Counted from the stretch's first letter, positions 27,521 through 35,460 are shown. The stretch is DNA of 60,136 nucleotides from Bacilli bacterium (GCA_012838505.1 DUPD01000051.1:1-60136), one strand, 5' to 3'. Translations and numbers: made by a program. Notes: generated by a model from the letters alone, not told the origin.

Positions 27521-28303
27521 ATGAGCAATTTGATTAACGGAAAAATACCAAATCAAGCGATTCAAACATTAAAAATCGTAAAAGATTTATTTGGAAGTTC
27601 AATAGTTGGAGTATATCTATTTGGTTCAGCAGTAAATGGTGGTTTACGCATTAACAGCGATGTAGATGTTCTAGTCGTCGTGAATCATAGTTTACCTCAA
27701 TTAACTCGAAAAAAACTAACAGAAAGACTAATGACTATATCAGGAAAGATTGGAAATACGGATTCTGTTAGACCACTTGAAGTTACGGTTATAAATAGGA
27801 GTGAAGTTGTCCCTTGGCAATATCCTCCAAAAAGAGAATTTATATACGGTGAGTGGCTCAGGGGTGAATTTGAGAATGGACAAATTCAGGAACCAAGCTA
27901 TGATCCTGATTTGGCTATTGTTTTAGCACAAGCAAGAAAGAATAGTATTTCTCTATTTGGTCCTGATTCTTCAAGTATACTTGTCTCCGTACCTTTGACA
28001 GATATTCGAAGAGCAATTAAGGATTCTTTGCCAGAACTAATTGAGGGGATAAAAGGTGATGAGCGTAATGTAATTTTAACCCTAGCTCGAATGTGGCAAA
28101 CAGTGACTACTGGTGAAATTACCTCGAAAGATGTCGCTGCAGAATGGGCTATACCTCTTTTACCTAAAGAGCATGTAACTTTACTGGATATAGCTAGAAA
28201 AGGCTATCGGGGAGAGTGTGATGATAAGTGGGAAGGACTATATTCAAAGGTGAAAGCACTCGTTAAGTATATGAAAAATTCTATAGAAACTTCTCTCAAT
28301 TAG
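27521..28303 (+). CDS. ant(9)-Ia: Aminoglycoside nucleotidyltransferase ANT(9), spectinomycin resistance
   Basis: 260 residues. The nucleotidyltransferase motif GVYLFGSAVNGGLRINSDVD (residues about 31-50) carries the Gly-Ser and the two metal-binding Asp residues. The C-terminal helical domain (DUF4111) is complete. ANT(9) adenylates spectinomycin at position 9; it does not confer streptomycin resistance. Length and sequence agree with the spc gene of Tn554. AACGAGGTG precedes the ATG. A bidirectional terminator separates it from the convergent erm(A). Confidence 0.95.
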   Translation: MSNLINGKIPNQAIQTLKIVKDLFGSSIVGVYLFGSAVNGGLRINSDVDVLVVVNHSLPQLTRKKLTERLMTISGKIGNTDSVRPLEVTVINRSEVVPWQYPPKREFIYGEWLRGEFENGQIQEPSYDPDLAIVLAQARKNSISLFGPDSSSILVSVPLTDIRRAIKDSLPELIEGIKGDERNVILTLARMWQTVTTGEITSKDVAAEWAIPLLPKEHVTLLDIARKGYRGECDDKWEGLYSKVKALVKYMKNSIETSLN

Positions 28304-28381
28304 GCTAATTTTATTGCAATAACAGGTGCTTACTTTTAAAACTACTGATTTATTGATAAATATTGAACAATTTTTGGGAAG

Positions 28382-28420
28382 AATAAAGCGTCCTCTTGTG
28401 AAATTAGAGAACGCTTTATT
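28382..28420. terminator. Bidirectional terminator between ant(9) and erm(A)
   Basis: AATAAAGCGT and ACGCTTTATT form a 10-bp stem between the convergent resistance genes. Confidence 0.75.
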
Positions 28421-28428
28421 ACTTTAAT

Positions 28429-29160
28429 TTAGTGAAACAATTTGTAACTATTGAAAATAGAAAGAAATTGTTCCTTCGATAGTTTATTAATATTAGTGAC
28501 ATTTGCATGCTTCAAAGCCTGTCGGAATTGGTTTTTAGTGAAAAGAACACGATATTCACGGTTTACCCACTTATAAACAAAAGATCGATACTTTTTGTAG
28601 TCCTTCTTTGAAATCAATGGTTGATGTCGTTCAAGAACAATCAATACAGAGTCTACACTTGGCTTAGGATGAAAATATAGTGGTGGTACTTTTTTGAGCA
28701 TTTTTATATCCATCTCCACCATTAATAGTAAACCCAAAGCTCGTTGCAGATTTTGCAATCTTTTCGCAAATCCCTTCTCAACGATAAGATAGCTATATTT
28801 AGCCTGACTTTCAAAGGTAATTCTTTTGACAATATCCGTACTGATGTTATAAGGAATATTACCAAATATCTTATAGTTTATATGTTTTGGGAAGGAAAAT
28901 TTTAGAATATCCGTTTGAATCACTTTTATATTCTCAGAGGGGTTTACCGCTTCTTTAGTCACTTGACATAAGCCTCCATCAATTTCTATAGCAGTAACTG
29001 ATCGACTCATTTTGACTAGCTCTTTGGTAAAATGTCCTTTTCCTGATCCGATTTCTATTACGTTGTCTTGTTTACTGATATTCGTGTGATTCAATATTTC
29101 TTTTACATGCTTTTTAGAAGTAATAAAATTTTGCGTGTCTTTAGGGTTTTTCTGGTTAAT
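28429..29160 (-). CDS. erm(A): 23S rRNA (adenine2058-N6)-dimethyltransferase Erm(A), with ATT in place of the ATG start
   Basis: 243 residues when read from ATT at 29160: [12 protein letters not shown] (motif X), [12 protein letters not shown] (SAM motif I), NIPYNIST (catalytic motif IV). Dimethylation of A2058 blocks macrolides, lincosamides and streptogramin B. The normal start ATGAACCAG reads ATTAACCAG here; AAGGAG lies nine bases upstream, so the codon is at the correct place. ATT can initiate weakly in bacteria. The next candidate, TTG at 29094, would lose 22 residues including motif X. Two leader peptides and an attenuator precede it. It is therefore either weakly expressed or inactive. 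Confidence 0.93.
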   Translation of the reverse strand: MNQKNPKDTQNFITSKKHVKEILNHTNISKQDNVIEIGSGKGHFTKELVKMSRSVTAIEIDGGLCQVTKEAVNPSENIKVIQTDILKFSFPKHINYKIFGNIPYNISTDIVKRITFESQAKYSYLIVEKGFAKRLQNLQRALGLLLMVEMDIKMLKKVPPLYFHPKPSVDSVLIVLERHQPLISKKDYKKYRSFVYKWVNREYRVLFTKNQFRQALKHANVTNINKLSKEQFLSIFNSYKLFH

Positions 29161-29178
29161 TATAATCTTCTCCTTACT

Positions 29179-29215
29179 GGTTATAATGAACTGACATTAA
29201 GCGTTCATTATAACC
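29179..29215 (-). promoter_or_regulatory. erm(A) translational attenuator hairpin
   Basis: GGTTATAATGAAC (29179-29191) and GTTCATTATAACC (29203-29215) form a 13-bp stem between the second leader peptide and the erm(A) ribosome binding site. Ribosome stalling in the leader rearranges such stems to free the start. Confidence 0.75.
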
Positions 29216-29217
29216 AA

Positions 29218-29277
29218 TTAATTTTGATTTGGTTGATAACGAACTTTATTAATAACAAATATAGAAAAAGTACCCAT
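29218..29277 (-). CDS. erm(A) leader peptide 2 (19 residues)
   Basis: Encodes MGTFSIFVINKVRYQPNQN. The IFVI core is the macrolide-dependent stall motif of Erm leaders. AAAGGAG lies ahead of the ATG. Position, length and sequence correspond to the second leader of Tn554 erm(A), though several residues differ from the form I remember. Confidence 0.88.
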   Translation of the reverse strand: MGTFSIFVINKVRYQPNQN

Positions 29278-29304
29278 ACTTTTATCTCCTTTCCATTTTT
29301 TTCA

Positions 29305-29352
29305 TTATGAATGAGATAAAGTAATTTCTACTACTGCGATACTGGTGCACAT
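29305..29352 (-). CDS. erm(A) leader peptide 1 (15 residues)
   Basis: Encodes MCTSIAVVEITLSHS, with AAGGAGG seven bases before the ATG. It contains IAVVE, the stall motif of the first erm(A) leader. Together with leader 2 it makes expression inducible by erythromycin. Confidence 0.88.
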   Translation of the reverse strand: MCTSIAVVEITLSHS

Positions 29353-29668
29353 AATTGAAACCTCCTTATGTAACTGAATATGATTGTATCATCTTTTCAT
29401 TTTAGAATAAACCTTTATATGTAATTTTGCACTTGACACTTCAGATGGACGTTTTCTTCAAAATAATATGTTTTGAAACTTGATAAGAGAAGCCACTGTC
29501 TTTACTAAAAAGTAAAGGCTGCGATAAAGGACAGTGACTTTAATAAAGTTGCACTGTTGTATTGTCTTTGGATAAAATTGTCTAAAGGGAAGTTTTATCC
29601 CCAACGAAAAAACATCTAAAGTGGTAAGTAATGAAAGAATGTCGATAAAGTAGGAATGGGGGATCTTT
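29353..29668 (+). promoter_or_regulatory. Divergent control region with structured leader for the methyltransferase gene
   Basis: On the right, CACTGTC (29494) and GACAGTG (29530) enclose TTTACT/AGTAAA (29501/29511), and GGATAAAAT/GTTTTATCC (29569-29599) form a second hairpin just before the gene at 29669. This layout resembles an attenuator. The left part must hold the erm(A) promoter (minus-strand GATACAAT near 29385). I see no leader peptide on the plus strand. Confidence 0.4.
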
Positions 29669-30331
29669 TTGAATACAATAGAATCACAGTTTGATAAGGT
29701 TGCAGAAGATTACGATTTCGTGAATGAGCTTTTGAATGATTATTCATTCTTTGTGTCTAATATGTCTCCAAAGAAAGGCAGAGCATTAGATATCGGATGT
29801 GGCTCGGGTTTGTTAGTGGAGAAATTAGCAAGTTATTATGATGAAGTGGTAGGGATTGATATTTCTAATCAAATGCTCGATCTTGCCAAATCTAAACGTC
29901 AACTAACAAATACGGTCTATCTGAATATGAATGCAGAACAACTTAATTTTAATGAGAAGTTTGATTTTATTGTAAGCCGAACAACCTTTCATCATTTGGA
30001 TGATATAGCCAGCGTAATACAGCAAATGAAGGAACTGTTGAATGAGGAAGGAAGAATAGTTATTCTTGATAATGTATCTGAAGTCGAGACACCGCCTACC
30101 TATGTTTATAAATTAGGGGCAATCCAAGAGTTTTTACCGCATTGTTTCAAATTTGGAATAAAAAATGCGATTAGAATTTATAATCACAACACATCTAAAT
30201 CATGGCTTGAGCATTTAGCTTCAGATAAGTACCTATCTGAACAAAATTATTACGATTTATATGAAAAGTTGTTGCCTGGATGCCAATTCCATAAAATGGG
30301 TTGGGCAATGGGGGTTGTCTGGACAAAATAA
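29669..30331 (+). CDS. Class I SAM-dependent methyltransferase of Tn554
   Basis: 220 residues. Motif I ALDIGCGSGLLVEKLA near residue 40, the acidic VVGIDIS at the end of strand 2, and SRTTFHHLDD at motif IV, as in the UbiE/small-molecule group (Methyltransf_11). The substrate is unknown. Tn554 carries this gene next to erm(A). The sequence lacks the NPPY/NIPY motif of nucleic-acid N-methyltransferases, so a small molecule or an rRNA base acted on by another chemistry are both open. Start TTG, with GGGGGATC upstream. It ends before the terminator at 30422. Confidence 0.8.
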   Translation: MNTIESQFDKVAEDYDFVNELLNDYSFFVSNMSPKKGRALDIGCGSGLLVEKLASYYDEVVGIDISNQMLDLAKSKRQLTNTVYLNMNAEQLNFNEKFDFIVSRTTFHHLDDIASVIQQMKELLNEEGRIVILDNVSEVETPPTYVYKLGAIQEFLPHCFKFGIKNAIRIYNHNTSKSWLEHLASDKYLSEQNYYDLYEKLLPGCQFHKMGWAMGVVWTK

Positions 30332-30421
30332 CTTAAAGCTGTGGCTTTGAAAAGTTGAATTTGTGATTGTTTTCAGAGCTATCGGGTGCTTTAGTATAAA
30401 TAACAATGAATAAAAAATCAG

Positions 30422-30466
30422 CCTGTATCTTATGTTACTATTAAGTAATTTAAGATACAGGTTTTA
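30422..30466 (+). terminator. Terminator near the right end of the transposon
   Basis: CCTGTATCTTA and TAAGATACAGG form an 11-bp stem followed by TTTTA. The 90 bases from here to radC hold nothing I can name. Confidence 0.75.
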
Positions 30467-30559
30467 CTATTTTTGAAATAAGTACCTTCCACTTCAAATA
30501 CATGTATTCAAAGTGAAAGTATTGATTTAAATGATTCTTTTGTAATTTACTCTTGATAA

Positions 30560-30700
30560 GATCCTACGCCAAGTAATGAAGATATTCAAGTGACAAAGAG
30601 ACTTGTTGAGGCAGGGAAACTTATGGGAATCGATATACTAGATCATATTGTGATGGGAGATGATAGCTTTGTCTCACTCAAAGAAAAAGGCTACATGTAA
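30560..30700 (+). pseudogene. radC: radC 3' part
   Basis: Resumes RadC in frame with [19 protein letters not shown] and ends [11 protein letters not shown], the usual RadC C-terminus. Joined to 23501-23878 it would give one intact RadC. It has no start of its own. Confidence 0.9.
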
Positions 30701-30992
30701 AGTCGAAATTTACGATGTTGTTTGGTTTACAGAAGAGCTGTCAAAAAGGTTAAACAAGACGATTAAGGTAAATGAAATAGGTTACGAATCAATCTTACTT
30801 GAACATGATGAGGTAGACGAAGATATGATTCCATCACATCATCTAAAAGCATTACCGAATCCATTTCTAGCACATTCTTTCATCTATGATGAAGAAGAAG
30901 GATATGAATGGATTTGTGTTGTTGTAACAGATGAATCTAATCAATCTAAGCATTATGAATCATGGTTTAAAAATAGTGAAAAAATTAAATAG
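30660..30992 (+). CDS. Small protein of unknown function, SCC cargo operon gene 1
   Basis: Up to 110 residues; I do not recognise the family. The acidic middle ([11 protein letters not shown]) and the aromatic end ([25 protein letters not shown]) suggest a small globular protein. The first 13 codons overlap the end of radC in another frame, so translation was probably coupled to radC; the ATG at 30660 directly follows GGGAG and a TTG at 30669 is better spaced. The conserved part starts near CKVEIYDVV. Twelve bases separate it from the next gene. Confidence 0.6.
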   Translation: MIALSHSKKKATCKVEIYDVVWFTEELSKRLNKTIKVNEIGYESILLEHDEVDEDMIPSHHLKALPNPFLAHSFIYDEEEGYEWICVVVTDESNQSKHYESWFKNSEKIK

Positions 30993-31004
30993 GAGGTCCA
31001 TATT

Positions 31005-31361
31005 ATGAAAGTCATTCGAACCATGGCAGATGTTCAATCATTAAAAGATGATGGACATCTGCCTTCTTTTTATATTGAGGAGATTTACAACCAGTTTCTA
31101 GGTACCTACGAAGCAGTGGCAGAGAGTGAAAAGATTGATGACTTTTCACTTGACCCCAACGCATGCATTTACCACTTTGACAGAGAAAGTGATTTAGAAA
31201 TGCTCGTAGGACTTACAGGAAATATCGAGTACGTTGACGTAGAAATCATCGATGGGACGAAGTTTTTCCGTATCGGCGTCATGCAGGACCATGAGATGTC
31301 AATCATTTACTTTTTAGAAAATACATTACCTTACCGAACTGAAAAATGGTTAGAAAATTAG
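31005..31361 (+). CDS. Small acidic protein, SCC cargo operon gene 2
   Basis: 118 residues with about 24 Asp/Glu against nine Lys/Arg, so strongly acidic. No known motif is visible. It starts MKVIRTMADVQSLKDDG and has a regular strand pattern in the second half (IEYVDVEIIDGTKFFRIGV). Strong AGGAGG at the right distance. Small acidic proteins next to DUF960 genes on SCC elements include DNA mimics such as the uracil-DNA glycosylase inhibitor; whether this one is such a mimic is only an idea, as it is not similar in sequence to that inhibitor as I remember it. Confidence 0.65.
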   Translation: MKVIRTMADVQSLKDDGHLPSFYIEEIYNQFLGTYEAVAESEKIDDFSLDPNACIYHFDRESDLEMLVGLTGNIEYVDVEIIDGTKFFRIGVMQDHEMSIIYFLENTLPYRTEKWLEN

Positions 31362-31370
31362 GAGGAAAAA

Positions 31371-31676
31371 ATGTTTAATAAAAATACGAATCGATATATT
31401 ACAAGAGCGATTAATGATACTATCCTCCCTGAAATCCAAAAGATATTATGGGATTTAATTGATGAACAACGAAAGGAACATTCAGAGTTAGATTATTTAC
31501 AAGTGTTCGAATTAAGGGAGAAGCATAGAACACAGCATATTATTCACAAACAAGAGATACCAAATAGACAATTAATATGGATTTTCCCATTAAAGCATAC
31601 AGAACCGATTAACGAGACAGTATGGTGTATGGATCATGAGGAATATCAAATGATGCTACTTCCAAGTGATTACTAG
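31371..31676 (+). CDS. DUF960 family protein, SCC cargo operon gene 3
   Basis: 101 residues starting MFNKNTNRYITRAIND and containing LQVFELR and the end EYQMMLLPSDY, the pattern of DUF960, a family found mainly on staphylococcal and Bacillales SCC and conjugative elements. The function is unknown. AGGAGG precedes the ATG; the gap to the upstream gene is nine bases. Its presence supports the SCC nature of the island. Confidence 0.75.
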   Translation: MFNKNTNRYITRAINDTILPEIQKILWDLIDEQRKEHSELDYLQVFELREKHRTQHIIHKQEIPNRQLIWIFPLKHTEPINETVWCMDHEEYQMMLLPSDY

Positions 31677-31689
31677 GGGGCGATTCACA

Positions 31690-31770
31690 TTGGATAGAAA
31701 GGAAATCTTAAAAGAAATTGTCATTGGAATACTTGGTTCAATTCTAACAGTTTTAACTAAGAGTAGATGA
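31690..31770 (+). CDS. 26-residue hydrophobic peptide, SCC cargo operon gene 4
   Basis: TTG start ten bases after AGGGGG. The peptide has a charged start (MDRKEILKEI), one short hydrophobic stretch (VIGILGSILTVL) and a basic end (TKSR). It is just long enough to sit in a membrane, as small type I toxins or leader-type membrane peptides do. It is the last gene before a terminator. Confidence 0.45.
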   Translation: MDRKEILKEIVIGILGSILTVLTKSR

Positions 31771-31777
31771 CAACAAG

Positions 31778-31808
31778 AAAAGACACTCTAATAGTCGAGT
31801 GTCTTTTC
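31778..31808 (+). terminator. Terminator of the small-gene operon
   Basis: AAAAGACACTC and GAGTGTCTTTT form an 11-bp stem just after the peptide gene. Confidence 0.88.
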
Positions 31809-31868
31809 AACAATTTCCCCACAACTACATCCAATCATATATTAAAGAATAACCATTTTTATTATTAT

Positions 31869-32474
31869 CTAAGAACGCTTCGAAAGCGTCAATGTTCCAT
31901 GATTTGCGTTAGTAGTTGGGTTATTAAAATAATAACCAGTAATCGAATCATTGGTTATTTCTAGACTCCCATAGCCACGATGATTACTCATACCTTCCTT
32001 GTAAGCCTGAGGACTTTTGTCATTATAATAAGAATACATGAGTTTAATTCCTCCACCACTGTTAATTTTCAGTGACGTAGTGTAACTTGATGACGTAGAA
32101 TAATTGAACTTTCCTCTAATACATATCTTTGACCATGTTTGCTCAATAATCAAAACAGCTGGAAATTCTTCCTTAAAATCATGATAAGAAGATTTGAATT
32201 CTCCTTCCCAAGTCCCATTTAAATTGGGCGTTTGAACTAATCCAAGCATTTTGAAAATCTTCCATTTCCAAATGCATTTATCGAATATGGCGTATAAGGC
32301 ACCAAATACTCCTATTGCTGCGATTGACACGGTGAATTCTATGAAAGGAATAGTCATTATTAATGCATTTAAAAAAGAACTAATTCCCCCAGAAATAAGA
32401 ATGGATATCACTGCTAACCAAAAATAAACTTTATTATGTTCTACATCAATGCTGTATTCATGCATTTTTACCAC
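31869..32474 (-). CDS. CBASS effector, Cap15-like membrane beta-barrel protein
   Basis: 201 residues: two membrane helices (about 18-38 and 44-66) then a beta-rich domain beginning PNLNGTWEGEF and ending NHGTLTLSKRS, the layout of Cap15 (S-2TM) effectors. In known systems a cyclic dinucleotide binds the barrel, the protein oligomerises and disrupts the inner membrane of infected cells. It overlaps the CD-NTase gene by seven bases on the same strand, the standard two-gene type I CBASS. GTWEGEF resembles the nucleotide-binding start of the barrel; individual ligand contacts cannot be assigned by eye. Confidence 0.85.
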   Translation of the reverse strand: MVKMHEYSIDVEHNKVYFWLAVISILISGGISSFLNALIMTIPFIEFTVSIAAIGVFGALYAIFDKCIWKWKIFKMLGLVQTPNLNGTWEGEFKSSYHDFKEEFPAVLIIEQTWSKICIRGKFNYSTSSSYTTSLKINSGGGIKLMYSYYNDKSPQAYKEGMSNHRGYGSLEITNDSITGYYFNNPTTNANHGTLTLSKRS

Positions 32475-33370
32475 TCATTCCAAAGATTAATAGCTTGTGT
32501 AATGAATGCCCGTGCATCAATTTCATTCCACTGCTCGGGACTATATCCAAACAGATAAACCTGTTCATTTTGACATATAAATTGTGACATAGAATTCTGG
32601 TTATCATGAAGCCATTTTAGTACATTGTAAACCCTTTTAGAAATGTCTGTTTCATCATAACAATAATCAGAAACATTATATAATAAGTTTTCGACAAAAT
32701 AAGATGGTACCTGGTCTTTATTTATCATGGCCTTTTCAATTAATTTCCTTTTAATGTTTTTGAATACCCTTATTGTAGGTTTATAATTCATATTAACCCG
32801 CTGATTCTTAGCAACACCTTTTGTATAGTGCTCTTTTGGATAATTAATAACTTCACGTCTTTCATTAGTTGTATAAAATTTTATACCAGGTATATATTTC
32901 CTCTCTTCAGCGCTTTTACCAAAGGAAATATATTTGCGATATTCAAAACATGGAATTACATCTGCTTCATAATTTCCGTCGTCTATTTTTATTGATTTAT
33001 TACCTACTTCCACATTGTGCATTCCAAAGGAATTTTCGAGTGTTTCGATTACTTCACTTTTAAAATCGTTCCAAGTATAAGTAGCTTCGCTATACACGCT
33101 TTTGTAAATGGCTGTTTCGTATGTATCCAAATTTGATATATCCCTGAAAAAGGTAGCATCATGTTGTATAACGATATCAACATCACTATTCCCATGTATA
33201 TTTGTACTATTTCTGTATGATCCTTGAAGATATATTTCAAGTTCCCCTTTTCGTTGAATCTTTGATTCCGATCCGGTAAGTTTATTTTCTATTTTTTCCC
33301 TCAGAGATTTTGGTGTTTGTGTAGCACCTTGATTCGACCAAGCTTTTAATGTTGATGCTGGTATAGACAT
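32468..33370 (-). CDS. CBASS cGAS/DncV-like nucleotidyltransferase (CD-NTase)
   Basis: 300 residues. The polymerase-beta core has LQGSYRNSTNIHGNSDVDIV (Gly-Ser followed by the first two metal-binding Asp, near residues 46-65) and the third Asp in YEADVIPCFEY (near 136). The rest is the helical OAS-like lid, ending FITQAINLWNEW. It makes a cyclic oligonucleotide on phage infection. Small CdnE enzymes paired with Cap15 are known in staphylococci. The start is ATG 33370, behind AGGAGGGG. No accessory Cap2/Cap3 genes are present, so it is a type I system. Confidence 0.88.
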   Translation of the reverse strand: MSIPASTLKAWSNQGATQTPKSLREKIENKLTGSESKIQRKGELEIYLQGSYRNSTNIHGNSDVDIVIQHDATFFRDISNLDTYETAIYKSVYSEATYTWNDFKSEVIETLENSFGMHNVEVGNKSIKIDDGNYEADVIPCFEYRKYISFGKSAEERKYIPGIKFYTTNERREVINYPKEHYTKGVAKNQRVNMNYKPTIRVFKNIKRKLIEKAMINKDQVPSYFVENLLYNVSDYCYDETDISKRVYNVLKWLHDNQNSMSQFICQNEQVYLFGYSPEQWNEIDARAFITQAINLWNEW

Positions 33371-33893
33371 AGTTCCCCTCCTATATTTTATATACTTGCG
33401 GCCATGCAATAAATTTAAAATCTACATTCTCGTTGCATTTTAAGCTACATATTAATAAAAGGAATTAGCTGAATACTATTTTAGCATATAATTTAAAGGT
33501 ATTATACTCTTCTCGAAAGGATTGTAAGCGCTAACCGCCAAAAGCGGAGCTATGTCACATACTATACTTAAACGTATCATATGTTGAGTAAATCTACTGT
33601 TTTTATGAAAAACACAATACAAAACATATTAAATTTCTATATTTTCATTATAAAAATGGGAGTGCTTATAGAGATTTTCCGCTTTGTATTACGGAATTTG
33701 AGCCACTAAATGCGGGTGAGTAAGCTACCGTGGTTAAGGGGAAGTGAATGAAATAAAAATAAACCTAATTCATCGTAATTTTTTGCAAGGAATTAAGCCA
33801 ATCATTTTATACTAAAGTACCCGTTTGTTAAATACTGTTTCTTTAGATGAAATCCCTTAACTTATGAGTGCCCATGAGACTATGTGCGCAATA
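33371..33893. other. Intergenic region between CBASS and AbiH
   Basis: About 520 bases, AT-rich, with scattered stops in all frames. A short hairpin around AACCGCCAAAAGCGG (33533-33548) is present. No gene, repeat or clear promoter that I can support beyond the expected CBASS promoter near 33420-33470. Confidence 0.4.
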
Positions 33894-34802
33894 TTATTCT
33901 TTAAAGGGCACTACATTTATATGTAATTGATTATTTATTTGACGTAATAATTCTAATTTTTGTATTTTATCTTTATTTATTCCCTTTTGATCAGAGTAGC
34001 GACTGTAAATTGTCCAGGGTATATCTTGATAATGATAACTTAGCTCTCGAAAGTACACAGCGTCGACCTCTCCTAAAGAGTGGCCGATTATACATACTTC
34101 ATTGATTTCAATATTTATATAATCTATGAAATCATTCATTTTCCTACAAAAAAAATGTGTATCTTTTCTTGAATTATTATAAAACTCACTAACTTGACTT
34201 ACAATAGCTGACCCAAATTCATTGATTCCAATATCATTAGTTTCAAAGGTTGGAAAATCTTGCTCATGATTATCCTGCCCATGCCCCATTATTGGATCTA
34301 TTACATCACCATGAATATGAAAAACTTTATCATGGCTTATTCCATATAATTCTTGTAACGTATTTGTATAATTAAAATTGATAAAAAATGAATCCTTAGT
34401 AAAAATATGTTTATATTTTCTTTTGGGAGGTACATTTTCTAAATTAATCGTTTCTATCCAACCTTTTACATATTCATCAAGTTTATGTAAAGAGGTAATG
34501 TGACTACTTATCACATGGTCAATTAAATGACCTTCATCCAAAGGTTCATAATCAAACTCACTATTAAAAGCCTTTCTTTCAGCCATTACAGATTCTAAAA
34601 GTATGTCTAAATTTAAATTACCTAAGTACTTTTCAAAAGAACTCCACAGTTCATAGCTATAACAAGCTACAATTTTCTCTATATTATCTATAAAAATACT
34701 TCTTTGATAATCTTCCTTTAAGTAATTTAAAAAGTCTGTATATCCTGTTTCTAGTTCATGATCAAGATCAAATCCATTTCCAATAACAAATAATTTCCCC
34801 AT
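33894..34802 (-). CDS. AbiH-family phage abortive infection protein
   Basis: 302 residues. The start MGKLFVIGNGFDLDHELETGYTDF is the AbiH hallmark; FFINFNYTNTLQELYG and VFHIHGDVIDPIMGHG in the middle and CIIGHSLGEVDAVYF near 240 complete the family pattern, which resembles SIR2-like NAD-binding folds. AbiH from Lactococcus stops phage growth at the cost of the cell; the mechanism is not settled. Start ATG 34802, behind AAGGAG; the longer frame has no ribosome binding site. It lies in the defence part of unit 1. Confidence 0.88.
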   Translation of the reverse strand: MGKLFVIGNGFDLDHELETGYTDFLNYLKEDYQRSIFIDNIEKIVACYSYELWSSFEKYLGNLNLDILLESVMAERKAFNSEFDYEPLDEGHLIDHVISSHITSLHKLDEYVKGWIETINLENVPPKRKYKHIFTKDSFFINFNYTNTLQELYGISHDKVFHIHGDVIDPIMGHGQDNHEQDFPTFETNDIGINEFGSAIVSQVSEFYNNSRKDTHFFCRKMNDFIDYINIEINEVCIIGHSLGEVDAVYFRELSYHYQDIPWTIYSRYSDQKGINKDKIQKLELLRQINNQLHINVVPFKE

Positions 34803-35220
34803 AAAATATCTCCTTCGGATCTTAATTAAACGTAAGCTTACTGTATGATATCTTCTAAAAAACAATTTCATTTATTTGTAAAAACACCTTAATAAATCTC
34901 AGTAGAATACTCTTCAATAATTGTGCTTATAACTATAACCGATTATTGTATAACAATGGTTTCACTTCTATAGACATGATTTAATTTTTTTCATAATATT
35001 GAATTGTCAACGCTAAACTGAACAATTAATTCAAGGTAATGGCTCGTTTGTTGTATTACCATTTTATCATATAAAATTAAGTTATTATATCTACATTCAT
35101 AATATATAATGGTTCTTAATCAGAATCTAACATATAACACCAAAGCCCTATCATATGTTAATTTTATTTTTATCAATTGAAAAACCCATATGGAATAAGG
35201 GTTTCAAAACATTACAAAAC
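34803..35220. other. Intergenic region right of AbiH, inner right end of unit 1
   Basis: About 420 bases, very AT-rich. It holds the AbiH promoter somewhere near 34830-34900. I see no gene or repeat in it. Confidence 0.4.
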
Positions 35221-35278
35221 AAAAAACCTCACTTAGATACACTGCGGAGAACCGTATCATAAGTAAAGGAGTTTTTTT
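35221..35278 (+). repeat. att copy 2 with terminal inverted repeat (right end of unit 1)
   Basis: Core GAACCGTATCATAAGTAA (35249-35266) encodes EPYHK and stop, as in rlmH, with one mismatch. The left arm AAAAAACCTCACTTAGATAC (35221-35240) is the inverted partner of the rlmH-side end and is shared with att copy 3. Confidence 0.85.
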
Positions 35279-35460
35279 TGAGAGTTGCCTAAACAGGGAC
35301 TCTCCTTTTATTTGAAGACTTTAAGCAAGCAAAAATTTAAGTCAGATTAATATAATTTGATTTGTCAATATAAGCTAGCCAAATGAGATTCATTGATGTA
35401 ACTCGGAAATATTTTCAAAGGTGTTCGATATTTTAATAATTTTCTAGGTATTTAATTTCT

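Larger units (their letters stand above)
23879..30559 (+). mobile_element. Tn554-like transposon inserted in radC
   Basis: Gene order tnpA-tnpB-tnpC-ant(9)-erm(A)-methyltransferase, protein lengths (361, 630, 125, 260, 243, 220) and total size of about 6.68 kb all match staphylococcal Tn554 (6.69 kb). The target is radC, split between the codons for GDP and DPTPSN. The ends are inferred from where radC homology stops and resumes; Tn554 makes no target duplication and has no terminal inverted repeats. Confidence 0.93.
16099..35266. mobile_element. SCC-like element, unit 1 (restriction, Tn554-like resistance, CBASS, AbiH)
   Basis: Bounded by the rlmH 3' end and by a near-identical copy of the 18-base att core at 35249-35266 (one mismatch). 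The termini are imperfect inverted repeats. Cargo is of the type seen in staphylococcal cassette chromosomes: a type III restriction system, GmrSD-like protein, a short radC, a DUF960 gene, CBASS, AbiH and a Tn554-like transposon. I see no ccrA, ccrB or ccrC serine recombinase in it; the only recombinase genes belong to the transposon. It may be a remnant, or be moved in trans. Confidence 0.75.
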
